Shown: piece by piece, positions 25,731 through 35,001 of the stretch
Numbering within the stretch: the first letter of the stretch is position 1
Layout: every line of letters begins with the position of its first letter
Source of the DNA: Planctomycetota bacterium
GTDB lineage: Bacteria > Planctomycetota > B15-G4
DNA: 64,000 nt
Assembly (NCBI GenBank): GCA_029259695.1
Contig: JAJDEQ010000231.1
Coordinates: forward strand, 1 to 64,000
Direction of reading: 5' to 3'
Translations under genes and position numbers: made by a program
Notes under the pieces: model-generated
The model's input: only the letters and a program-made list of their open reading frames with translations
Told to the model about the DNA's origin: nothing
Database searches by the model: none

Positions 25731-28140
25731 AGGGCGTCGTGCTCTGCAACGCGTTCGAGGCGGCGAAGCCGAAGAACCCGCCCGGATCACTGACCCAGTA
25801 CTGGTAGTAGACGTCGATGCCGCCCGGGAGGCCCGCGGGCCAGGTGGCGTTGATGTCGATCTCCCCCAGTCCGTTGACCGGCAGGGGGATCAGGAACGTG
25901 GGGAACGGCACGAGCACGCCGCCCTTGAACGGTGCGCTGAGGTTGACGATGCCCACCACGAGGGTCGCCGTGGCACCCGGCAGGGCATCGGTGAGCAGGA
26001 TCTGCAACGGGTCGTCGCCGAGTTGCGCGCCGAAGCCCTGCAACCGCGGTGTGAGTTCGCCGGTACCGGGCAGTCCGTTGCCGAGGTCCGTCCACACCGG
26101 GGAGGCGATCGTGAGCACGTCGGACGCCGGCGACTCGCTGGTCGCCACCCCGCCGACGACGGCGCTCACCGGACTGCTCAGACTGAGGTAGTCGCCGACG
26201 GCCGCGTCGGTCGGCACCTGGAGCGTCACGACGAACTTGCAGTCGTCCCCCGGCTCGAGCGTGCCTCCGCTGAACGAGACCAGACCGGTCCCGGACAGGA
26301 TCGAGCCCGGACCGCACACGTTGACGTCCGGCAGTCCCAGCGCCGTGAGCCCGGGCAACAGCGCCGCGAGGTCGTCGGTGAACGAGATCGACGTGGCGTC
26401 GCTGCTGGCCTGCGCGCTGTGCTCCAGGTAGTACTGCAGCGTCACCGTGTCTCCCGGGAACACCGGGTCGTCGAGGAACTCGCGGATCAGCAACGGCGCG
26501 CCCAGGAGTTCCAGGTCGGCCACGGCCGGGGGCCCGATCAGGTTGTCGCCGTCGATCGTCGCTTCGATCGGGGTGGTCACGTTGGTGTAGATGCCGGGTG
26601 ACGCGCCGACGGGTGCGTCGACCGTGACGGAGAACGTGCAGTTGCCGCCTGCCGGCAGACTCCCGCCGGTCATGACCAGCAACAGGTTGCCCTGGGCCTC
26701 GGAGAGCGTGAGGTTCGAGCCCGCTCCGCAGAAGCCGGTGGCCGGCAGACCACTCACCGACGCACCCTGCATGAACTCGTGCATCGGGTCTGTGAAGCTG
26801 ATGTTGGTCGCAGCGAAGGTGGGGCTCGTGTTGGTGATCGAGAACTCGAGCGTCGTGCTGCCGCCCGCCGTGACCGGGCCGCCGAGGAACGTCTTGGTCA
26901 ACACGGGGACGGCGCCCACGCCGAGCGTGTCGCTCGCTCCACTCAGGGTCACGCCGCCGTCCGCCGTGAGCGTGCCCGACGTGCTCGCATAGGCCCCCGG
27001 CGCGGTGCCCGGCGGCACCTGCAGGGAGACGCTGAACGAGCACACGCCCCCCGGCGGCAGATTGCCGCCCGTGAGAGTGAGCGGCGACGAAGTCGACAAG
27101 ATCGAACCCGGACCACACACGTTGAGCATCCCCGGACTGGTGACCACCAGACCGGAGAGCGCCGCGTCCAGGTCGTCGCTGAAGCTGATGCCGGTGAGCG
27201 GGTCGTCGTGGTCCAGGTTGCGGATCGTGTACTCCAGCTCCACGGTGCCGCCCGGCGCGACCGGATCGTTGGTGAAGTACTTGCTGAAGCCCCCCGCTCC
27301 GGTGGGCGCCACACTGAGCGGGGCCCCCGCGAACCCGCACGACACGCCGGGTGGGAAGCCGTTGATCAACTCGCTCGTGATCACCTCGAAGTCGCCGGCC
27401 ACCGTCGCGATCACGTCGACGTCGAGCACGCACAGGCCCCCGGCCGGAACGAACCCGCTGGACAGCGTGATGAACTCGGTGCCTGAGACAGCGCTGACGA
27501 AAGGCGGGAACACGTCGGCGCAATCGTGAGACAGGTTGGACGGCGTGGCGACCACGAGGCCCGCGGGCAACTGGACGGTGATCGTCATGAAGTCCGCGTC
27601 TGCGGCGTTGGCCGTGTTGACGAACTTCAGACGCAGCCTGCTCGCCGTGCCGAAGGACACCGTGTCGGGACTGAAGCCTGCGTTGATGCCCGGCCGGTCG
27701 GCAGCCACGGTCAACGTGGCGACGGCCGAACCGCTGTTGCCCGCCGACGAGGTGAGCGCACCCGATGAACTCAACAGGGCCCCGATCGGACTCGCCACCA
27801 CGTCGACGCGGATCGTCTCCGTGGTGTTGCCCGACAAGCGCCCCTCGCTGAGGCTGATCGTGTTGCCTCCGGCCGACGCCGTGACCACACCGACGCTGAA
27901 GGAGCTCTCGAGTCGCGCGGGCGTCGCGATGGTCATGCCCGCGGGCAACACGTCGGTGAACGCCAGGTCGATGGCGGGTGTGCCGGTCAGGTTCTCGATG
28001 CTGAACGTCAGCGTGGTCGTGCTGCCCGCGCCGATCGTGTCCGGTCCGAAGACCTTGCTGAAGCTGGGAACCTGGGCGTGCGCACCGGCCGTGAGCCAGA
28101 GTGCCGCGCAGACGAGGGACCGCAGGGTGAGCGACGACAT
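25729..28140 (-). CDS. Secreted DUF11-like repeat protein with PFKGG domain
   Basis: 803 aa with a signal peptide (LVCAALWLTAGAHAQ). Five to six tandem beta-sandwich repeats follow, each with a GGSTTLEFSITN opening, a SFTDPM-type middle and a GGNCTFSVTVDAP closing, typical of DUF11-related conserved repeats. Each repeat carries one or two Cys for a probable disulphide (VCGPGSIL). The C-terminal domain has APFKGGVLVPFPTF and YYQYWVSDPGGFFGFAASNAL. Such proteins form long stalks on the cell surface. The minus-strand start ATG at 28140 lies 22 bp downstream of the stop of the S74 gene, so the two may be cotranscribed. Confidence 0.8.
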   Translation of the reverse strand: MSSLTLRSLVCAALWLTAGAHAQVPSFSKVFGPDTIGAGSTTTLTFSIENLTGTPAIDLAFTDVLPAGMTIATPARLESSFSVGVVTASAGGNTISLSEGRLSGNTTETIRVDVVASPIGALLSSSGALTSSAGNSGSAVATLTVAADRPGINAGFSPDTVSFGTASRLRLKFVNTANAADADFMTITVQLPAGLVVATPSNLSHDCADVFPPFVSAVSGTEFITLSSGFVPAGGLCVLDVDVIATVAGDFEVITSELINGFPPGVSCGFAGAPLSVAPTGAGGFSKYFTNDPVAPGGTVELEYTIRNLDHDDPLTGISFSDDLDAALSGLVVTSPGMLNVCGPGSILSTSSPLTLTGGNLPPGGVCSFSVSLQVPPGTAPGAYASTSGTLTADGGVTLSGASDTLGVGAVPVLTKTFLGGPVTAGGSTTLEFSITNTSPTFAATNISFTDPMHEFMQGASVSGLPATGFCGAGSNLTLSEAQGNLLLVMTGGSLPAGGNCTFSVTVDAPVGASPGIYTNVTTPIEATIDGDNLIGPPAVADLELLGAPLLIREFLDDPVFPGDTVTLQYYLEHSAQASSDATSISFTDDLAALLPGLTALGLPDVNVCGPGSILSGTGLVSFSGGTLEPGDDCKFVVTLQVPTDAAVGDYLSLSSPVSAVVGGVATSESPASDVLTIASPVWTDLGNGLPGTGELTPRLQGFGAQLGDDPLQILLTDALPGATATLVVGIVNLSAPFKGGVLVPFPTFLIPLPVNGLGEIDINATWPAGLPGGIDVYYQYWVSDPGGFFGFAASNALQSTTP

Positions 28141-28168
28141 GGGTGTTTCCTCCGCTCTCGTCGTGGGT

Positions 28169-30118
28169 TCAGCGCTGGGCCGAATCGGTGAGCGCAGCCT
28201 CGAGCGCGACCAACCGCGCTTCCAACGCCTGGATGCGCGCGTCCTTCTCCTGCACGACCTCGTACAAGCCCTGCACCGCGGCGATGGTCACGCCGTTGGC
28301 GTCGAGGCTCGAGATGCCGCGCTCGTCGGCGCCCAGGCCGAAGCTCGCGTGGAAGTCCTGCGCCATGGGGCCCATGTGACGGGGAGCGTGCTCGCCGTCG
28401 TCGGCATGATCCTCGTCCGCCTTGTAGGACCAGCGGGTGATCGGCACTTCGACCAACTGCTCGAGGACCGCGCGACCGTCCACCGACTCGAAGTCCCGCT
28501 TGGCGTTGACGTCCGACATCTGGGTCAGCGTGCCGGTGATGTCCAGGTTGCCCGCGCCGTCGAGCACGAACTGGTTGCCGCCCGCGTTCATGGACAGCCG
28601 AAAGTTCCCGCCGGTCAGGTGCTGCATCTGCCAGAAGTTGCCCGAGTCGGTGTTGGTCATGATCATGCTCACACCGCCGGTGTTGTTCAGCGCCAGCAGG
28701 TTGCGGATCACGACGGTCGGGTCGGTCTCCTCGATCAGAGCCACCGTGGTGCCGTCGTCGCCGCTGACGTGCAGACGTTCGGTGGGCGCCACGGTCCCGA
28801 TGCCCACGTTGGTGGTGGGCACGAGCAGGTTGCCTTGGTTCACCTCCACGCTGCTGTCGGACTCGACGACGAGACTGTTGCTCGAGGCGCCGGGCTTGAT
28901 GCGGAACGGGAGCGTCGAACCGTTCGAGACGTCCCGGATGAAGAAGCTCGTCTCGTTGCCCGCGACGTCCCAGGTCTGGGGCGGCCAACCCTGCGAGCCG
29001 TTCTGCTCCAGACGCGTGCCCGGTGTGTCGCCGTCGGACACGTGCATCTCCAGGACAGGCGTCGCCGTGCCCACGCCCACGTCGCCATTGTCATCCACGT
29101 AGAGCGCGTTGTGCGGGGCACCCGCCTCGACCTTGAAGACATGATTGTTGGCGTCGCGATCGACGATGCTGAAGTAGTTCCCGCCGCCGTTGGCGCTGTC
29201 GTTGGCCTGGAGCCCCCAGTCGTTGGACGGGAACTGCGAGGTGTTGCTCGTGTCCTTGAAGGCGATGCGCAGGTTGTTCTCGGTCAGGACCACGGTGTCG
29301 AAGCCGAAGCTGTAGCCGTTCACGCAGTCCAGGCCGAAGCAGGCGCTGCCGTCGATGATCAGGTCATCGAGGAACACCTGGTCGGGGATCACCGGCGCGG
29401 GACCCTGGGTCGTGACGCGCTTGGAGCCGTCCGTTTCACCGGGGCCGGCGGAGGCGCTGCCACCCGCATGGGATCCCGCGGCGCCGGTGTACGCGCCGCC
29501 GCTCGCGAAGACCGTGTCGTGATCACCGGCGTGCAGTCCGCTGCCGGCCGGGTCGTCCTGGGAGCCGGGATCCGACGTGCCACCAGGATCCTGATCCCCG
29601 GCGCTGGACGCATGGCTCGGTTCGGCGATGCCGGCGGTGACGAGGCCGCCGTCGAGCATCCGGAAGTGCCCCGATTGCACGAAGTCCCCCGTGGGCAGGA
29701 CGCCGGTGGCACGCAGGTGCTGGGCAACCGGCCGGTCCTCGCCGCTCTCGCGTGCCGCGAGCAGGAGTTCCCGCACGGCCGGCTCGATGTTGGGCACCGC
29801 GCTCAACTCGTACACGTAGCTGCCGTCGGGCAGCGGGTTGCCGGAGTGATCGACGGCCTGGAAGGACGGCGCGACACCGTGCTCGAACACGTGTCGCAGG
29901 TCGATCTCACCGGGGCCGGAGACGGTCAGCACCAGCCGCTCGTAGTCCCCCTTCGGTTGCCACCACACGACCGAACCCGGACCGAGATGCTCGGTCGCGA
30001 CCGGCTGCCTGCCCTGCGCCGCCAGCGATCCGACCACCAGGCACAGGGCGAGCAGCGCCCAAGCGCCATGCCGATGGGCCGACCGCTGCCGCAAACGTCC
30101 CTTGTTCATCCGACTCAT
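28169..30118 (-). CDS. Tail-fibre-like secreted protein with S74 chaperone domain
   Basis: 649 aa. A signal peptide (ALLALCLVVGSLAAQ) leads to a beta-rich head and a Gly/Ser/Asp-rich linker (residues 180-240). Repeats such as VGVGTATPVLEMHVSD and VGIGTVAPTERLHVSG are typical of tail-fibre-type beta-helices. The end is the intramolecular chaperone of endosialidase (peptidase S74): MSDVNAKRDFESV with the self-cleaving Ser, then HMGPMAQDFHASFG and a trimeric coiled coil (ARIQALEARLVALEAAL). In phages this domain trimerises and cleaves itself. Here it is a chromosomal surface protein with its own signal peptide and no phage genes nearby. Confidence 0.85.
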   Translation of the reverse strand: MSRMNKGRLRQRSAHRHGAWALLALCLVVGSLAAQGRQPVATEHLGPGSVVWWQPKGDYERLVLTVSGPGEIDLRHVFEHGVAPSFQAVDHSGNPLPDGSYVYELSAVPNIEPAVRELLLAARESGEDRPVAQHLRATGVLPTGDFVQSGHFRMLDGGLVTAGIAEPSHASSAGDQDPGGTSDPGSQDDPAGSGLHAGDHDTVFASGGAYTGAAGSHAGGSASAGPGETDGSKRVTTQGPAPVIPDQVFLDDLIIDGSACFGLDCVNGYSFGFDTVVLTENNLRIAFKDTSNTSQFPSNDWGLQANDSANGGGNYFSIVDRDANNHVFKVEAGAPHNALYVDDNGDVGVGTATPVLEMHVSDGDTPGTRLEQNGSQGWPPQTWDVAGNETSFFIRDVSNGSTLPFRIKPGASSNSLVVESDSSVEVNQGNLLVPTTNVGIGTVAPTERLHVSGDDGTTVALIEETDPTVVIRNLLALNNTGGVSMIMTNTDSGNFWQMQHLTGGNFRLSMNAGGNQFVLDGAGNLDITGTLTQMSDVNAKRDFESVDGRAVLEQLVEVPITRWSYKADEDHADDGEHAPRHMGPMAQDFHASFGLGADERGISSLDANGVTIAAVQGLYEVVQEKDARIQALEARLVALEAALTDSAQR

Positions 30119-30514
30119 CTCTCGACTCCCGTTGTGCGAGCGGGCTCGTGGCGCCGCCGTCCCGGGCTCCCCCGGGATGCCTCTCTCTCTGCCCCGGGTC
30201 TGGTCCGATCTCCCGGCATGCCCCTAGGCGGATTCGAGCCCCACGGACCGCCAAATCGGCTCTAGCCTGGACTTCTCACCAGCTTCTGCTGCGGTTGCGC
30301 CTGAGCCTCCAGGGCTGCGTCGAACGGCCCTTTCGATGCTCGACGGGGTGTCCACCCGCCTCCGCGTCGAAAGTGCCGCGCCTCCTTGCCCTGAAGGCTC
30401 AGGCGCCACCTCGCGACGAACCTGGTGAGGAGTCCAGGCTAGGATGGAGATCCTCGCGGCGAGACGACCGGGCAGGTCGGCGACCACGAGACCTGTCCTG
30501 GGAGAGGAACTGTC
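30119..30514. other. Divergent intergenic region containing a long palindrome
   Basis: 396 bp between the S74 protein and the beta-helix gene. Its main content is a 181-bp imperfect palindrome (30262-30442), annotated separately. The plus-strand gene follows with a good ribosome binding site (GGGAGAGGA). No protein-coding gene is supported. Confidence 0.5.
30262..30442. repeat. 181-bp imperfect palindrome
   Basis: The outer arms CTAGCCTGGACTTCTCACCAG (30262-30282) and the complement of 30422-30442 differ at one base, which would be a U-G pair in RNA. An inner segment GCGCCTGAGCCTCCAGGG (30297-30314) matches the complement of 30389-30406 with one difference. Further in, GGCCCTTTCGATGC resembles the opposite GGCACTTTCGACGC, and the centre is a small GGGTGTCCACCC hairpin. 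Arms are about 85 bp. Confidence 0.75.
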
Positions 30515-31825
30515 ATGCTGCGCCCGCTCGGCATCCTTCGCACGCGTCTCGTCCCCGCCGCCCTGGCACTCCCCGCGCTGCTCGCGCTGGCGGCCCCGAT
30601 CCACGCCGACGTGGTCGTGGTGGCGCCGGACGGATCAGGCGACGCCACCACCCTCACGGTCGGCGTCGCCCTGGCCGCCCCCGGCGACACCGTGCTGGTG
30701 CGCGCCGGCAACTACCAGGGCGTCGGCCCCTTCGACCCCGACCTGCTGATCACGATCGACAAGTCACTCACCTTCGTGGGGGACACCACCGGTGCGTCCA
30801 TCGGTTTCATGCGCATCCAGAACATCGGCGCCAACGCTGCGGTGACGGTGCGCAACATCAACATGGCCCAGCCGATCCTGGCCGGCACGTCGCTCGACAC
30901 GGTCGTGGTGCAGAACTGCACCGGGCCCGTGCTCTTCGAGGACTGCAACCTGGTCGGCTCACCCGGCGTCTCGGACACCATCGACGGCGCGCCCGCGCTC
31001 GTGATCAACAACTGTGACGGCGTCATGCTCTCGCGCTGCAACGTCACCGGCGGCGCCGGCTTCCCCGGCATCGACCTGCTCAACCTGGGCATCAGCGCCG
31101 GCGGCGATGCCATGACCGTCTCGACCGGCAGCCGCGTGGCCCTCTACGACAGCACGGTCACCGGCGGTGCCGGCGGAACCGATCTCTTCTTCAGCAACGG
31201 TGGTGAACACGGAGGGGACGGTGCCGTGCTCGCCTCCTCGGTCGTGTTCGTGTCGGGCACCACCATCACCGGCGGCGCCGGTGGCGATGGCTGCCCCCCC
31301 GGCTCACCCGCTCCCTGCGGCGGTGGTGACGGCCTGGTGCAGTCGGGTGTCTCGGCGATCCTGCGCACCGTGGGCAGTGCCGTGGTCGAAGGCGCGGGCG
31401 GCACCCTGTCCGACGCCAGCCCCGGCCCGGACGGCACGGCGCTGATCCTCAACGCCGGCCAGCACTTCGACTTCTCCGAGGCCGGACGCGGCACCGTCTC
31501 ACCGATCACCATCCGCGAAGGCGAGGCCGGCACGCTCAGCATCCTCGGCCCGCCCGGCGAAGGCGCGCGCATCTTCGTCTCCGTCGCTCCGCTCTACGCG
31601 CAGCTCGGCGGCAAGAAGGGCGTGTACTCCGTGGCCGACCCGGTCATCGGCCCGATCGTGCTGGGCAAGATCGACGGCACCGGCCAGTTCGACGTGCCCT
31701 TCATCGCCCCCGGCCTGCTCGGCTTCGAGGACGTCGTGGTCACGGTGCAGGGCTACACCAACGGCAGCGAGGGTCTCATGTTCGGCAACGCCACACGCCT
31801 CGTGCTGTTGCAAGCGGGGTTCTAG
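30515..31825 (+). CDS. Secreted right-handed beta-helix protein
   Basis: 436 aa with a signal peptide (LALPALLALAAPIHA). It has a pectate-lyase/DUF1565-like beginning (VVVAPDGSGDATTLTVGVALAAPGDTVLVRAGNYQG) and parallel-beta coils (VTVRNINM, VVVQNCTGPVLFEDCNL, LVINNCDGVMLSRCNVTGG). It has Gly-rich turns and a beta-sandwich end (VTVQGYTNGSEGLMFGNATRLV). No catalytic residues were identified. The family binds or cleaves polysaccharides, and a surface structural role is equally possible. The start ATG has GGGAGAGGA upstream. Confidence 0.8.
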   Translation: MLRPLGILRTRLVPAALALPALLALAAPIHADVVVVAPDGSGDATTLTVGVALAAPGDTVLVRAGNYQGVGPFDPDLLITIDKSLTFVGDTTGASIGFMRIQNIGANAAVTVRNINMAQPILAGTSLDTVVVQNCTGPVLFEDCNLVGSPGVSDTIDGAPALVINNCDGVMLSRCNVTGGAGFPGIDLLNLGISAGGDAMTVSTGSRVALYDSTVTGGAGGTDLFFSNGGEHGGDGAVLASSVVFVSGTTITGGAGGDGCPPGSPAPCGGGDGLVQSGVSAILRTVGSAVVEGAGGTLSDASPGPDGTALILNAGQHFDFSEAGRGTVSPITIREGEAGTLSILGPPGEGARIFVSVAPLYAQLGGKKGVYSVADPVIGPIVLGKIDGTGQFDVPFIAPGLLGFEDVVVTVQGYTNGSEGLMFGNATRLVLLQAGF

Positions 31826-31944
31826 CGGGCCATGACGATGTTGCGCCGCTGGCAGAGCTCGTGCGCAAGCCGCCGGCAAGCCGCAAGCACTAGCCCAGAA
31901 TCACGCGCGCCGGCGCACGTCGCTGAGCGTGCCTTGTCGGCTGC

Positions 31945-33255
31945 TCAGTGGTGGAAGCGTGAGACCGCCGCGCGGTAGCCGAAGGCAACCAGTGCCGTGA
32001 ACAGCACCAGCCCCGCGGCACCCAGCAAGGCGCGGTCCACGACGGCCCGGGCCGACGCTTCGGCGTCCAGCAGCAGGGCCGGGGGCTCCTTCGTCTTCGC
32101 GATCCCGTCGGCCTGCACGAGCAGGGCGGTCAAGGCGTCGGCCATCGTGGTCACCTTCTCCGCGGTGCGGCCGTAGTCGTTGACGTCGTACGGCGTGCTC
32201 GGCGGCGCGCCGGGGTCGGCCGGCGCGTCGGCCATGGCCTGGAGGATCTCCATGACCTTCTCGAAGGCATTGAAGGTCTCGGTGAGCGTGGCAGCCATGG
32301 CATCGAGCTCCGCCGCCGTTCGCTGCGTGCCGGCCAGCGTCGTGTTGGCCTCGCTCAGCGCCGACTGCAACACCGAGCTCTGTTGGAGTTCCTCGGTGAA
32401 GGCGGTGAGCTCTGCTCGCAGCTCCCGGGGCAGGTTCTTGGCCGTCTCGGCCAGGCTGCTCGCGCTCGCGCCGACCTGCCCGACACCCTCCGTCATCGCC
32501 GAGAGGTGGGCCGACTCCTCGATGTCGAGCAGCAGCAACTCCGCATGCCAGCGCAGGTCGCGAGGCATGTGCTGCACGTCGCCACGGGCCAGCGTGAACT
32601 CGTCGGTGAAGTTCTGGATCGCAAGGGCGGTGTCCGACAGGCCGCTGGTCGGATTCAACGACGAGAGCGGCGCCTGGATCAGATCCAGCGGCTTGCGCAG
32701 CACCGAGCTCACCTCATTGCCCCAGCCCTTGATCTTCTCAGGCGTGTAGTCGAGACCCGTCTTGCCGACGTTGCTGTCGACGAACGACTTGATCGCCTGT
32801 TCGGCCTGCTCCAGCTGCTGAGCGGTCAGCAGCGTGGCCACCAGATCATGTGCCTGGTCCTCGATCTCCTTCGAAGCCGCGATGGCGATCGGCTGGCCCG
32901 TGCCCAGCGGAGCGCCCGACTTCGCTTCGAAGTACTTTCGCATCACGCGCGACACCAACCAGATGTGCAGGCCCGCGGCCTGGTCGTCCGCCAGCAACAA
33001 CCCTTGCCGCGCCAAGGGGATCGCCCGGATCTTCCAGTACAGCGTGAGCCGGTTGACGGTCGGGTCGTTCGTCTGGAGCGAGATCTCGTCCGCGGCCCGT
33101 TCGACCCGGTTCGAGAAGTACACGACGAAGTCCTTGATGCGCATCCGGTCGGGGGACGACTGCGCCAGCTTGGAGACGGGAGCCCGCGAGACGCAGCCGA
33201 GGCTCAGGGCGACGAGGAACAAACAGCCAAGAGTCCTGCGGTTCATACTCATCAT
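31945..33255 (-). CDS. Coiled-coil lipoprotein with C-terminal membrane helix
   Basis: About 436 aa. The start is within MMSMNRRTLG (33255, or Met at 33246). A lipoprotein-like signal ends in SLGC. Long helical segments rich in Ala, Leu, Glu and Gln (AQQLEQAEQAIKSFVDS, SSLAETAKNLPRELRAELTA) suggest coiled coils. The C-terminal helix ALLGAAGLVLFTALVAFGYR would span the membrane. It recalls methyl-accepting or stomatin-like scaffolds, but no family motif is present. The AAA+ operon encoded just upstream on the same strand may be functionally linked, which is speculative. Confidence 0.7.
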   Translation of the reverse strand: MMSMNRRTLGCLFLVALSLGCVSRAPVSKLAQSSPDRMRIKDFVVYFSNRVERAADEISLQTNDPTVNRLTLYWKIRAIPLARQGLLLADDQAAGLHIWLVSRVMRKYFEAKSGAPLGTGQPIAIAASKEIEDQAHDLVATLLTAQQLEQAEQAIKSFVDSNVGKTGLDYTPEKIKGWGNEVSSVLRKPLDLIQAPLSSLNPTSGLSDTALAIQNFTDEFTLARGDVQHMPRDLRWHAELLLLDIEESAHLSAMTEGVGQVGASASSLAETAKNLPRELRAELTAFTEELQQSSVLQSALSEANTTLAGTQRTAAELDAMAATLTETFNAFEKVMEILQAMADAPADPGAPPSTPYDVNDYGRTAEKVTTMADALTALLVQADGIAKTKEPPALLLDAEASARAVVDRALLGAAGLVLFTALVAFGYRAAVSRFHH

Positions 33256-33480
33256 CCGCCAGTCGCCACCTCGATCGCCGTGGCGATCGCCTTCGGAAGA
33301 CACGGGGCGCGGCTCATCGCCCCCGCCCCAGATCATCAGCGTCCACCATGGTAGGCAACAGCCTAGCGGCTCGGGCCTGCGCCGCCCAGCGTGCCGAGAC
33401 GCGGGGCTGAGCCCGCCCACGGCGAGGGAGCGCGCCCGACCGGAGCTCGTGCACGCCCTCGAGCGCGGTCACCCACGACA

Positions 33481-35001
33481 TCACCACTTGCGGATCGACT
33501 TGAGGTACTGCGTCAGCTCGTCGTACTGCCCACCCTCGTTGGAGTAGCGGGCGTAGTTGCGGGCGGTGGCGAACCACTCCTGGGCCGAGCTCTGCATGGC
33601 GGCCAGGGCCTTGTCGAAGTGCTTGGCCGTGACATCGTGGATCTCGCCGCTCTGCAGGGAGCGACCGAGCGCTTCTTCGCCGGCCCGCTCGGCCAGGGCC
33701 ACGAGGTCGGCGCCGGTGAACAGCTCGGTGCGCTTGGCGAGCTGCGCCAGCTCGACGGAGGAACCGCCGGGCATGGCCGCCACGGCCCGCTCCAGGATCG
33801 CACGTCGGGCCGACGCGTCGGGCGGCGCCACGAACAGCACCCGATCGAAGCGCCCCGGCCGGCGGAAGGCGGCGTCGACGTTCCAGGGTGTGTTCGTGGC
33901 CGCCATCAGCAGCACGTCCTGGTTGCGCGCGCCCACGCCGTCCATCTCCTGCAACAGTTGATCGACCAGCGTCTTCCAGAACTGCGACTCGCCGCGGCCG
34001 CGGGACGAACCGAGGGCATCGAACTCGTCGAAGAACAGCACCGTGGGCGTGGAGCGCCGGGCGTCCTCGAAGATCGCGTGAACGAACTTCTCGCTCTCGC
34101 CCCAGTACTTGTCCACCACCTCGTGGATGCTCACGGAGACGAAACGCGCGCCGAGTTCGCCGGCGGTGGCCCGGGCGACGTAGGTCTTGCCGCAGCCGGG
34201 CGGGCCGTAGAGCAGCAGACCACCGCCCCCCTTGCGCCCGAAGGCGCGGTAGATCTCGGGCTGGCGGAAGGGTGCGATGATGCGCAACTGGATCTGGTTC
34301 TTGACCTCGTCCAGACCGGCCACGTCGTCGAAGGTCACGCGCAGGTCGCCCCAATCGAACTGCGACGCCCACTCGGACAGGTCCTCACCGCCCGATCCGG
34401 TCACGGCCGCCTCGGCCAGCCGGCGTTCGTCGGGTGCGTCCTCGCCGGGTCCGCCGGGGGCGGATCCACCCTCCTGGCCCGCCTCCGCGTGACCTGCATC
34501 ATCGCTCGGTGCGGCACCGGGGTGCCCAGCCTGCGACGCGGCCTCGTCCTCGCCCGGGGGACGCTCCCGCGGCGCGGCGCTCGGCTGGTCGGCCCGCTCG
34601 GGCCGGTCAGCCTGGTGGGCCAGGTCAGCCTGCTGGGCCAGTTCGGGGCGCACGCTGCGCACGCGGTCCAGTTGCTCGCGCGCGCCAGCCTCGTCTCCAC
34701 GGGCGCGCAGGACGAGCGCCAGTTCGAGCCTCAACTCGGGATCGTCTTCAGCCTGCAACAGGCCCTCGGCACGGATCAGCGCCTCGGCGTGCTGACCGCT
34801 GGAGCGCAACAGGCGCACCAGACGCAGCCCCGCGTCCCGGCGTGAGCCGTCGAGTTCGATGGCCGTGCGCAACGCAGCCAAGGCGTCCTCGCCCCGAGCG
34901 GCGTCCTCCAGCAACTGCGCCAGGTGCAACCACAGCGCGCCGTTGTGCGGGTCGGCGTCGAGCGCCCGGCGGATCGCATCGATGACGGCAGAGTCACTCA
35001 T
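33481..35001 (-). CDS. TPR-AAA+ ATPase (CDC48/FtsH-like)
   Basis: 506 aa. The first 110 residues form TPR-like helices (LDADPHNGALWLHLAQLLEDAARGED). A low-complexity Ala/Glu/Gly/Asp linker follows. The AAA+ module starts at DLRVTFDDVAGLDEVKNQI, with Walker A GPPGCGKT, Walker B VLFFDEFDALG, sensor-1 AATNTPWNVD and the arginine finger region RRPGRFDRVLF. It ends with the helical lid. The ATG overlaps the stop of the TPR gene (ATGA). Such ATPases remodel or unfold proteins. With a membrane protein and a TPR protein in the same operon, a membrane-linked remodelling complex is inferred. Confidence 0.85.
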   Translation of the reverse strand: MSDSAVIDAIRRALDADPHNGALWLHLAQLLEDAARGEDALAALRTAIELDGSRRDAGLRLVRLLRSSGQHAEALIRAEGLLQAEDDPELRLELALVLRARGDEAGAREQLDRVRSVRPELAQQADLAHQADRPERADQPSAAPRERPPGEDEAASQAGHPGAAPSDDAGHAEAGQEGGSAPGGPGEDAPDERRLAEAAVTGSGGEDLSEWASQFDWGDLRVTFDDVAGLDEVKNQIQLRIIAPFRQPEIYRAFGRKGGGGLLLYGPPGCGKTYVARATAGELGARFVSVSIHEVVDKYWGESEKFVHAIFEDARRSTPTVLFFDEFDALGSSRGRGESQFWKTLVDQLLQEMDGVGARNQDVLLMAATNTPWNVDAAFRRPGRFDRVLFVAPPDASARRAILERAVAAMPGGSSVELAQLAKRTELFTGADLVALAERAGEEALGRSLQSGEIHDVTAKHFDKALAAMQSSAQEWFATARNYARYSNEGGQYDELTQYLKSIRKW

